DNA of 64,000 nt from Camarhynchus parvulus (taxonomy: Eukaryota > Chordata > Aves > Passeriformes > Thraupidae): NCBI RefSeq assembly GCF_901933205.1, contig NC_044585.1, positions 2,604,001 through 2,668,000 on the forward strand, read 5' to 3'. This document shows positions 1 through 9,800 of the stretch, one piece after another (position 1 is the stretch's first letter; the number at the start of each line of letters is the position of its first letter). The notes under the pieces are model-generated. The model was not told the origin of the DNA and made no database searches. It worked only from the letters and a program-made list of their open reading frames with translations. Position numbers and translations under genes: made by a program.

Positions 1-604
1 TCTTTGCTGTGAGCAAAGTGCCATCACTCGCCCTTTCCAGCGAAGGTGAATCCCTGTTTGCTGCTGCTGGAATGGGACTTGGTTGTTAACACCCTCTTCT
101 GCTCCTTATCATAAGGAAACCCCATTAATGACTAAACCTCAACGCTAATTGGCAGGAAGGATATGGGACAAAACACCGTTATCAGATCTTGTCAGCTGCA
201 GCGCTCTGGGGTATCTCTGGGGAGACCCGCTGAGGTGCCACAGCTTGATTAAGGATTTTGCATTATAACTAAGCTCATTGCAGCAGAGATCCATCTAAAG
301 GGAGCCAAGTAATGGGACATGAATCCAGATGTGGTTTTGCTATATGTAATGACCCTAAATTCCCCAGGCATCGCTCCCAGGGTCTGTGACTGGAAATGAG
401 CGAGCCATGCGCAGGGAGTCACATGTGACACGCCAAGAGCCAGCTCAGTGTATTTATTTTCTGTTGAATTCCAGTCTCTGGAGAGGCTGGAGGGAAAGGC
501 ATCAAGGCTGGAGGCCAGTGTGAATGTGCTGTGAATTTGGGTGAGAATGGTGCTTTTCAGGCTTTGGGAAATGTGCCTGATGTTCCATGCTAAGGTCTTA
601 ATAC
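1..604. other. Unannotated stretch, probably GGT5 intron 1
   Basis: No exon, RNA gene or recognised repeat was seen here. A 138-residue open frame on the minus strand (249-665) runs into the neighbouring LTR and resembles no family I know. The stretch is probably part of the long first intron of GGT5, because the next recognisable exon downstream is GGT5 exon 2 and its upstream partner is missing. Confidence 0.4.
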
Positions 605-1050
605 TGAGGCAGAGCGGAAATTTTCTAGGGTAGAAATCTATTTTTGATTTAGGTGGAATGTACATCTTTAACTATGTAGCTTGCTGTGTAGCCTGACTGC
701 AAAAGCTTAAGCTCAGAGAAACTGCTTCAGTGAAGGACAGAGATAAGGGGGGAGAGAGAGACAGAAAGTGATAGAGAGACTGCTGTGGGAGCAGGTCAAC
801 CTGACCTAGGAATTCTTTCTGATAAAGAAGAACTAGCGGCAAATGTCACCAAAATTCGTAAAAATGAATATGTATGAACCTATTGTGAAATTGTATGCAT
901 ATGTATTTGAGAGGGGGATCAAAAGGGACCTGAAGTTCCCAGAGGGACGCGTATCATTTTAAGAGAAAGATTGCGTCCAGCGCTGTAATAAACATACCGG
1001 CTTTACAACTTCCACAAAAGTTGTAGAGTTTTGTTTATCTCCACAAAACA
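605..1050 (+). mobile_element. Solo LTR, 4-bp TSD (ERV1-like), copy A
   Basis: A 446-bp element begins TGAGGCAGAG and ends CACAAAACA. It is flanked by a 4-bp direct repeat, ATAC, at 601-604 and 1051-1054. An AATAAA signal lies near its 3' end (about 988). A second copy in opposite orientation lies at 8753-9222. TG...CA termini with a 4-bp target duplication are typical of gammaretrovirus-like (ERV1) LTRs; the class is inferred. No internal retroviral genes are present. Confidence 0.8.
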
Positions 1051-1107
1051 ATACAGTGCATTGAAATGTTCACTACACCATCTCCAAGTTTCTTTTCAAA
1101 GCTGTTT

Positions 1108-1222
1108 TTCCCTGTCAGAACCATGCCTTTCCTGCCAGAACCATGCCTTTCCTGCCAGAACCATGCCTTTTCCTGTGAGAACCATGCCTTTTCCTGTGAG
1201 AACCATGCCTTTCCCTGTCACC
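1108..1222. repeat. Short tandem repeat, about 20-22 bp x 5
   Basis: Five imperfect copies of a unit around AGAACCATGCCTTTCCTG. It creates overlapping plus-strand open frames with no other support, so these are not treated as genes. Confidence 0.8.
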
Positions 1223-1410
1223 AGGCTTCGTACATGTGTTCCCTCACAGCCCACACTCCAGGGGCTCTGGGGAGCACTGTCTCAGGTCAGTGTAACAGTC
1301 CTGCTTTCCTCTTTTTCCCTAAATTTTCTAATTTTTTCTCAACTTTCTAGCACTTTCTGGCTCTTCTGCAGAGGTGACTGAGTTTTTTAGGAAGCCCTCG
1401 TGTCAGCAAT

Positions 1411-2094
1411 TGTTGAAGATTGCAAGGCAAGGTGTTTTCAATTACCATCTGTATGGCAGATTATCTTTTGTCAAGTGGGCAGTTTGCCTTATCTCTCTCT
1501 GTGAGTGATCACAACCACTCCTCCCCTGGGAGGGGACACCTGCTGATAACAGCCATGGAATGTCCCTGCATGGCTGATAAGAACTACAGCATCCCACTGG
1601 GAGATGTGAGCCCAGAGGGAGGAGCCAAGTATTGCTACCTGGATATAATCTGGAGATTCTGGAACACCAGCACGGCTTCCCCACCGGATTTCCCAGAGGA
1701 ACAGCAGCTGCCTCTTCTTCCACTGGATTTTCAGAGGAAGAATACATCCTTCTCTACACCAACAGAACCTTGCTCCAACAGAACCACCCTGACACTGGCA
1801 GGAGGGCTGAGCCACAATTCCAATGGGACTGCTGCCAACACCCTGACCCACAGGGTGTCAGGTTGAGTTCTGACTCTGGCAGTGTTGTTCTAGTGTACTG
1901 CATTGTTTATTTTATAATTTTATTTTTTTCCTTCCCTATTAAAGAACTGTTATTTCCTGCTCCCATATTTTTGCCCGAGAGCCCCTTAATTTAAAATTTA
2001 TAGCAATTTGGAGGGGTGGGGAGGGTTTACATTCTCCATTTCAGGGGAGGCTCCTGCCTTCCTTAGCAGACTCCTGTCTTTCCAAACCAAGACA
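1411..2094 (+). mobile_element. Solo LTR, 5-bp TSD (ERVL-like)
   Basis: A 684-bp element starts TGTTGAAGAT and ends ACCAAGACA. It is flanked by GCAAT at 1406-1410 and 2095-2099. ATTAAA, a polyadenylation signal variant, lies near 1940. The 3' part, a G-rich run then a stretch ending AAACCAAGACA, resembles LTRs abundant in passerine genomes. The 148-residue open frame at 1420-1866 lies inside the LTR and is not a gene. Confidence 0.75.
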
Positions 2095-2099
2095 GCAAT

Positions 2100-3736
2100 T
2101 AACAGCTTGGGTTTCAGACAAGCAGCTCCCAGGGACATTGGTGTGGTGAGTCCATCCCCTGCTGCAGGGGGTTGATGAGTGAGCCTGAGCCTCAGTCTCC
2201 GTGTTCAGATGCTTTTTTTACAGCCATGTAAACTTCCATCCTTCTGCTTTCATGGATACAGGCATTTAATAATTGAAAGAACAGTAAAATAATCACATGG
2301 CAGTCAAAATGTCTGAGAGACAAGTTTTACACAAACTGAAGGTGTACAACCTGGACATCTTGAGAACTTTTTTAATCTACATCTTTCTTTCCAAGTGGTG
2401 TAAATATGTCTTTTATACTTCTACTGTCTTGACTGAATTTCAATTAAATCTGCTCTTTGCTTTTTTACAGCCAGGGAGCTCCCAGGAGGCCAAAAGCCAT
2501 GCAGAAACAGAAAGCCTCATATTCCCTACTATTTCTTTTGTTCCCACTCATCCACATGTCATTTCCTTACAGGCAGTGGTTCCGAGGCACTTGGGGAAAC
2601 AAAGGAAAGGCACATCAGTGTGCCTGCTGGCAGCATCCTGTTCCTGAGCCAGCAGGTCCCAGCCGTGGCTGTGGATGGAAAATAAACACCAGTCCCTGTG
2701 TGTGCTCTGTGTTCCCATGCAAACTCTGGGATCAGCTGCACTGCAGCCACTGAACTGCTCCAGTCTCCCCTCTGGCTTTGCCTTATCTGAGCAATGACCC
2801 AATGAAGCAATTAGGAACCTTCCTAGCAAATCCCAGTGCTGGCTGTGCAGGAAATGCCATCCCATTTGCCCTGCAAGGAAATGATGGCTTGCAGATGTTC
2901 TTGAGGAAGCATTTGTTGAGACAGTTTCTCTAACAGAACCTCATTGCTGTCAGCACCAAGAGGCTGCCTTAATGCCTGTGCCTTGGTAGAAGCAGTCGAG
3001 GGTTTGTTTCCTGTTTGGTTTTTTGTTTGTTTGTTTTGTTTTTTGGGGTTTTTTAAAATTTTGTTTGGTTTTTTGCGTTTTTGTTTGTTTGTTTGTTTGT
3101 TTGGGTTTGGTTTTTTTTTTCCTGGCTTGTCTTTGGGAATGCAGGGGGCAGGCTGGGCCATTTTTGTGCTAATAAGCCCAGGAAGTCACATTGTGGGAAC
3201 AATTAAACTTATTGACACATTTTCTCAGGGGTTTGCTTCACATGGACCCACTGTTCCCACTTCAGTGCTCCTGTCCAGTTGACCACCATATGCCTTTATT
3301 AGGAATGGCATGTGGGAAGCTTGAGATCAGTTGGTTGGTTCCTAGGACCAAGATCAAGCCAGGAAAGCCTCTCCTGAGCTCAGAGCATCCTTCTCCATGT
3401 CTTGGGACTCTCTGCTGTCCCTTTCAGTCCACAGCATTTGTGAGCAGCTGCAGTTCTCTCTTTGCCCAGAGCAAGTCCAGCCTCCCACAGGTCTGGCCCT
3501 GGCCGCCCTTTCCTCCTGTGGACCCTCCTTTCTTTCCCTCTAATTGTTCCTTCTCACTCCAGCAGAGGAAGGTGCCCCTCACACCCCGCACTGCTGCCAC
3601 TGCATTTCTCCAGCTGCTCTCCTCTGGTTGCAGGGTGTTGTATTGCAGGGGTCCCAAGGAGGCATTTTCATGTGGTTCCTCCATCCTGACATTCCTGGAT
3701 TTTAACAGAGTCTTTTTTCTTCCCTTCCCACCACAG
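2100..3736. other. GGT5 intron 1 sequence without recognised genes
   Basis: No coding exon was recognised apart from GGT5 exon 2, which starts at the right edge. A T/G-rich microsatellite occupies about 3000-3125. I looked for GGT5 exon 1 (signal-anchor helix followed by an Ala-rich stretch and a Cys ending in Ile-Gly-Arg) and did not find it. Confidence 0.4.
3000..3125. repeat. TTTG/T-rich microsatellite
   Basis: A low-complexity run of TTTG and TTTTG units, with five uninterrupted TTTG units near 3080-3100. Confidence 0.85.
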
Positions 3737-3867
3737 GGACATCCTGAAAAGTGGAGGCACAGCTGTGGATGCTGCCATTGCTGGCTTGATCTGCACCTCA
3801 GTGATGAATCCCCAGAGTTCAGGCCTGGGTGGTGGGGTCATATTTACCATCTATAATGCCAGCACAG
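3737..3867 (+). CDS. GGT5: GGT5 exon 2
   Basis: The acceptor is a strong pyrimidine tract ending CCACAG and the donor is ACAG/GTATGG. It encodes VDAAIAGLICTSVMNPQ and GLGGGVIFTIYN, the glycine-rich start of the GGT large subunit. It enters in phase 2 and leaves in phase 1, as in GGT1 exon 2, and is three bases longer. Confidence 0.92.
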
Positions 3868-6800
3868 GTATGGCCTCTCCGTGGTGCCTTGTCCCTCTGC
3901 AGACACACACCTGCTGTGGACAAATCAGAATCCTGCCTGTTCTCTCAGAGCAATATTTTGAATGTAAAAGCTACATCACAAAGCACACTGGTGCTCTTAA
4001 TCCAAAGCATCCAGCGCAGGGAGCTGTGATTGTCATTTCACAGCAAGAGCATGTGTGTGGAGGAAAGAGCTTTGATAGAAAATGAGCTGAGTTTGCCTCT
4101 CCTTCCCCCTCCAAAGCAATCCCAAAGTACATTCCAGAGGCACACAGCTGGCTGCAGCCAGGTGTGAGTGGCTGAGAGGAGCAGGCAGGAGGGAAGTGCT
4201 GGCAGCATTGGGCTGGCAGTGCCAGCTGAGCCCTTGGGGTGGCACCTGAGGGGTTTGTGCTGCCCCAGCAGTTCTGGCAGTGCCTGCTGGCCCTGGGGCT
4301 CTCACACTGCTGGCACCAGTGCTGCTGTGACTCCCCAGTGCAGTGGTGACACTTCCTGTCCCAGGAGATGCATCTCCACTTCAGAAATCTAAACCTGTTC
4401 AGTGTCTGCTGGGGAGCTTTCTGTGTTTGGCCTAAACTCTACTGTTGTTTTGTTGCTTTTATGTCTTCAATGTGGGAATTTCTAAGTCTTGGCTTCCAAA
4501 AGCCCCCAGAGCTTATATATCTAATAGTAATATCAACAATGAGCACTGTAACAATATAATAGTTTTAAAATCCCTGCCAAGTAGTTTCACCGAGTCACAA
4601 ATCTGGAACTGTTTGGGTGTATCTTATGCAAGAGCCTAATTTGGCAGACCACCTATGTTTTTCTTCTTTTTTCCTTTTGGCAGACCACCTATATTTTTCT
4701 TCTTTTTTCCTTCTGGCAGAGCCATGGAACTTTGTTTCCCGACAAAAATCCTCCTCTGCTACCTGAGTTATGCTGCTGCACAGAGCTCAGGCTCTGGGTA
4801 CACCAGGGAGCACTGTGGGCTCCTGCAGCACAGCTGGCTCTGTGACTGTGACAGGACACATAAATACGAGGCAGAGAAGGAGTAAAATGATAGACTAGAC
4901 CTGAAAAATGAGTGTGTGCAAGTGGGGATTTGGGTTTGGGTTTGGTTTTGTCCTTTCAAACTCCCTGATACATAGAGGGCTTCAAATATGATGGACTTGC
5001 CTCACCATCATTTGGTAAATGGCCCTCCCAGGAGCATGAGGCTCACATTATGCCTCTGCCATGTCCCATCTGTAGCAGAAGGGCAGGAACCTGCAGGTGT
5101 GAGGCAGCATATCCCAGCCATGATCCCTGGGGGGAACCTTTGCTGCCTGGAGACAAGCCCTGGCCTTCTCCCTGTACTTTCACTACCTTTAGATGGACAC
5201 TGCTTGGTTTGCTCTAAATTAAAGCACAGGAATCAAGGACAAGTTGTGCTGACACCTGACCCTGCAGGTGCACTGGGCACACCTGGCAAAAGGCTCCAGA
5301 GCAGCTCTGGGCCAGCAGCACGTGCAGTGCTGCAGCTGCCTGAAGGGTGATGTTCACCTGCTTCAGGAAGAAATCATGATGCATTTCCTTCTTCTTTCCA
5401 GGAGCTGTGGAGGTGATCAACGCCCGTGAGACAGCCCCACGAGTGTTTCCCCACAACTTGCTGTCTGGCTGTGGTGCTGGTTTCCCCATTGGTAAGGACA
5501 GAGCTCTGTGCCCTCCTGGTGTGCACAGAGCTCAGGGTGGGGAACTGAGCACCTCACTGGCTTGATCTGGAGTTCTATTTAGTTTAGCACCCTCTACCTG
5601 GATTGTTTTTTGCAGAAGTAACTAAAAAGACTAGGTCCATAAACATAAAAATTCCTGTTTGGTAATAACACTGGCAATCGAGGCAATGGGGAGCCAGCAT
5701 GAGGAGAAATCACAATGTAACTTCTCTCTGTAGGAAGTCTGCAGTTCAGGACTGGATTTCCCAAAGCTCTCATTCTCCAGAACTTCTTACAGAGAACAAT
5801 AAGATCAGTAGCTTTTGGGCAAAAAAGAAATCAATCTCGTGTGCTTGTCATGTCCACAGGTTGGGGAAGCACGCTGGCACAGCAGGGCTTGGGTTGCTGG
5901 GCTCAGGCACTCCTGCTTTAGCAGCACATCTTGGATCTTTCCACATTTCTTGCTGTGTTCATTCTCCTTCCCTAGAACGTTATCTTTTGGGGTGTGTCCT
6001 AGATTCTGGAGATGTTCTTATCCTTGGAAGAGCCTGAAAAGGAATCAGGAGCACCTCTGGTTGGAAGGGACAGCTGGAGTTCTGCTCAGAGCAGGGTGAT
6101 GTCAGGTGTTGCTCAGGCTGCCCAGGGTCTTGTCCTGTCACATTTTTTAATTTCTCCAGGGATGGAGAATTTCACTGCTTCCCTTGTTCTGGTGTTTGCC
6201 CAGGCCCCACGAGTGCCATTTCTCCAGTGTCCAGCTGCCACCTCCCTTGCTGCAGCACTTGCCTGTTGCCTGTTACGTTTTCAGCACACCTCAGGCCTGG
6301 CTCCAGCCTCTCCACACCCTGCTGCTCAGTATCAGGGAAATACATGAACAGGGAAGGGCAATAAACAAACCCAGCCTGCTTTTAGAAGCCTTGGTTGCCT
6401 CTACCAGCTCAGACTTTGACTGGAGAGCTTTCAGAGAGGTGGCACCCCCAAGGCAGTGCTGTGGGGGTGTGACAGTGCTGCTGTGCTCCCCAGGTCCCCG
6501 CTGGATTGGCGTGCCTGGAGAGCTCCGTGGCTATGAGGAAGCCCACAAGCGCCACGGCCGCCTACCATGGAAAGCCCTGTTTGAACCAACCATCAAGCTG
6601 CTTTCAGAGCCACTGGTCATTTCTCCAGTTCTGGAAAAAATTCTCCATCACCCAGCCTTCTCTGAACCAGGGAAAAGACTGTGGTAAGACCCATGAATGG
6701 CACTGCAAGGCGAGGGCTGCTGTTCCCTCAGCTTCAGACCCTTTCTCTGACATTGGAAAGTACACAGCAGACATAATCCAGATCAGCTCCTGGTAGGAAA

Positions 6801-9800
6801 AAACATCATTGACCTTGGGCAAGAACAAGCTCATGGTGTAAAACTGACGAATGTTCTTCTTGAACAGCCCGCTGCTGTGTGGTGGTGGCAGATTTCTGAA
6901 GCTTGGCGAGATCTTCCGGTGGCCAGCGCTGCAGCGAACGCTGCGAGCCGTGGCGGAACACGGAGCTGCAGCCTTCTATGAGGGGGACATAGGGAGGGCC
7001 CTGGTGGAGGACATCAGCAAGGCTGGTGAGTAACAGCTACAGGCAGTCCTGACACACAGAAAAACTGGCCTTTCTCCCAGCCATCGGCTCACAGTGAGCC
7101 TGGACCAGGGGAAAGCCAACTCGTGCCATTTGCTTGTCACTTGGGGTGGTGCCTGACATGGGAAGAGGCCACCTGTCCCCAATTCCTGTAACTTAGGCCC
7201 AGAAGCAGGGCTGAGAGCACCCCCTGCTCTGGCCTTTGCCCACTGTGCTTGCCCCTCTGACTCCTTTAGGCTTTGTGACATCCTGGGTTTGGCAGCACAT
7301 GAGGATGTGTGAGGGCAGTGCTGTGCTGGGTGGGAGGAATTTGGGCTCTTCACAAGCTTTACCAAGGCTCTGATGCAGGCAGATCTGAGTTGCTGTGCTA
7401 ATGGCAGCTCCTGGGTCTCTGTTGAAGGGTCCAGTCTCTCACTGGAGGACCTTCGGGCGTACAAAGCAGAGGTGTCCTCAGCTCTGAACATCACCCTGAA
7501 CAACCACACCAAAGTATTTGCTCCAGGACCACCCATGGGAGGTGCAGTGCTCATGTTCATCCTCAAGGTATTGGAAGGTAAATTCCTAATGGAAAGAGGT
7601 TTTCAGAGAGTGTTGCTCCAGAGTGATAAAACGCAATGGGCAGAAATGGAGGTTTTGAGCCAGAATGGGGCCCAAAGCAGCAGTGTGACCATGCTATGCA
7701 GCAGGAGGATGAACTGGTTCACTTGTACAGTGGGTCAGCATCACCACAGCTGCTGCTAAGGCCAAAGGATGCAAGGCTTTCTCAATGCTTCAAAAGAAAT
7801 TAAAGTCACAGTGGAAATTAGTACTTCGTTGTTTCTGCATCCACATCCTGCTAAAGCAGAGGGGAAACCTGGTAGGAATTGGGGTGGGAAAAGGAAAAAC
7901 AATACCTCTGGTCTATTAACAAAATTATGTCATCCTGCTCCACAGAGTATAAATTCCATAAAGCATCACTGGCAACACCTGAGGAGAAGGTAGAAACCTA
8001 TCACTACATTGCAGAGGCCCTAAAGTTTGGCAACATGCTAAGACCCCACATGAGTGACCCAGCCTTCTCTGAAGCTCAGGTGAGCTCCATGGTGTGTGGG
8101 TACAGTGCTACAGCACAGAGCAATGCTCTGACATGGTCCTTCTTTGCAGCCTGGAAGGAAAGAAAACACTTAGAGCTGCTGCTGAAGAGCAGTGCAGCCG
8201 AGTTGGCCAAGGCAGGGCAGGATCGGGCTGTTACTCTGCAGCTTCAGCTGCAGGCTGGCACTCGCTTGCCTGACAAAGGCTGTGCACATGCTGAGGTGCC
8301 TTGGTGCTGAGCTTGGTCCATTTTCTGGAATGAGTGGCCTGAGGCTGAATGCTGCCACCCCAAGCTCTGACTTGGGGCTCAGTTCCTGAGCTGGTCACCA
8401 AAGGCCTGTGCTTTAGTGACCAGCTCAGTGTCCTTGCTGTGCTGGCAGGTGCCTTTGAGGACCCTGCTGTCCGACCAGTTTGCTGAGTTTGCCAGGCAGA
8501 GGATAGATGCTCGTGGTGACCACCAGCCGAGCCACTACAGCCTGCTGGGGTCCCTCCGCAAGGAGCAGCACAGGAGCTTTGGCACGAGCCACATCTCAGT
8601 GCTGGCTGCCGACGGCAGCGCCGTGTCGGCCACCAGCACCATCAACTACCCGTGAGTAACTGGGCTGGGGACAGATCCACACGGCAGCTGGGACGGCTGG
8701 CTGCCAGCAAAGCAAAACCCCTGGGTTTCACAGGTTTAGGCAGAGCTGGGAGTGTTTTGTGGAGATAACCAAAAACTCCACAACTTTGTGAAAGTTGTAA
8801 AGCCGGTATGTTTGTTACAGCGCCGGACACGTGTGGAGATTGCTCTCCTTAAAAGACTGTGTACCTCTGGGAACTTCAGGTCCCTTTTATCCCCCTCTCA
8901 AATACATATGCATGCAATTTCATAATAGGTTCATACATATTCATTTTTATGAATTTCGTGTGACATTTGCTGCTAGTTCTTCTTTATCAGAAAGAATTCC
9001 TAGGTCAGGCTGACCTGCTCCCACAGCAGTCTCTGTCTCTCTCTATCACCCTCTGTCTCTCTCCCCCCTTATCTCTGTCCTTCACTGAATCAGTTTCCCT
9101 GAGCCTAGGCTTTGCAGTCAGGCTACATAACTATGTTTCCTTTTCTAACCACAGACACAAAGATGTACATTTCACCTAAATCAAAATGGATTTCTACTCT
9201 GGAGAATTTCTGCTCTGTCTCAGGAGTGCCTTTTCCATGTGACAGCCAAGATCCGTGAGCATCAACTCCAAGGGCTGTCATAGTTCAGGAGGATGCAGGA
9301 ACTTGCTGAGGCTCTTGCCGAGTTTCTGTGGCACCAGTAACAGGGAACTTATGTCTGTCACCAGCAGCAGCACAAATTCCTTTTGGACACCCTCAGTGGG
9401 ACACTTGCAGGCTGGGAGGAGACAGAAGTTACTCACAGGGTGCCATGTGCAGTAAATGTCATCCACAACAGGAGAACCCTGGGCACTAAAAGGCTTCGTC
9501 TTTCCTCCCTGCAGGTTTGGCTCCTTTGTGTATTCTAACCAAACTGGGATCATTTTAAATAATGAACTTGCTGACTTCTGCATATCAAACAGAAGCATTA
9601 AACCAGGTGAGCATCCTCATCCTCAGAATAAAGCACAGGGCCAGGGGATGGATACACAGCCTGTGTACAAGTGGGCAGGTGTCACAGACATGGTTTATGA
9701 AAAATCCTTTCCTTAGGATTTTTTCTCCTGAGAAGCTGAGAGGCCTCAGGAACAAAATGTAAACATTGATTATCTGCTGCTGTGGAATGCAACAGGTGCA

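Noticed and set aside
1420..1866. 148-residue plus-strand open frame
   Set aside because: It lies wholly inside a solo LTR with a clear target duplication and is not a viral coding gene.
1..3736. GGT5 exon 1 within the window
   Set aside because: I scanned for an anchor helix ending in a phase-2 Ile-Gly-Arg junction with a GT donor and found none; it is probably further upstream.
3191..3856. 221-residue open frame overlapping GGT5 exon 2
   Set aside because: It reads the exon in the wrong frame and resembles no family; the GGT frame is clear.
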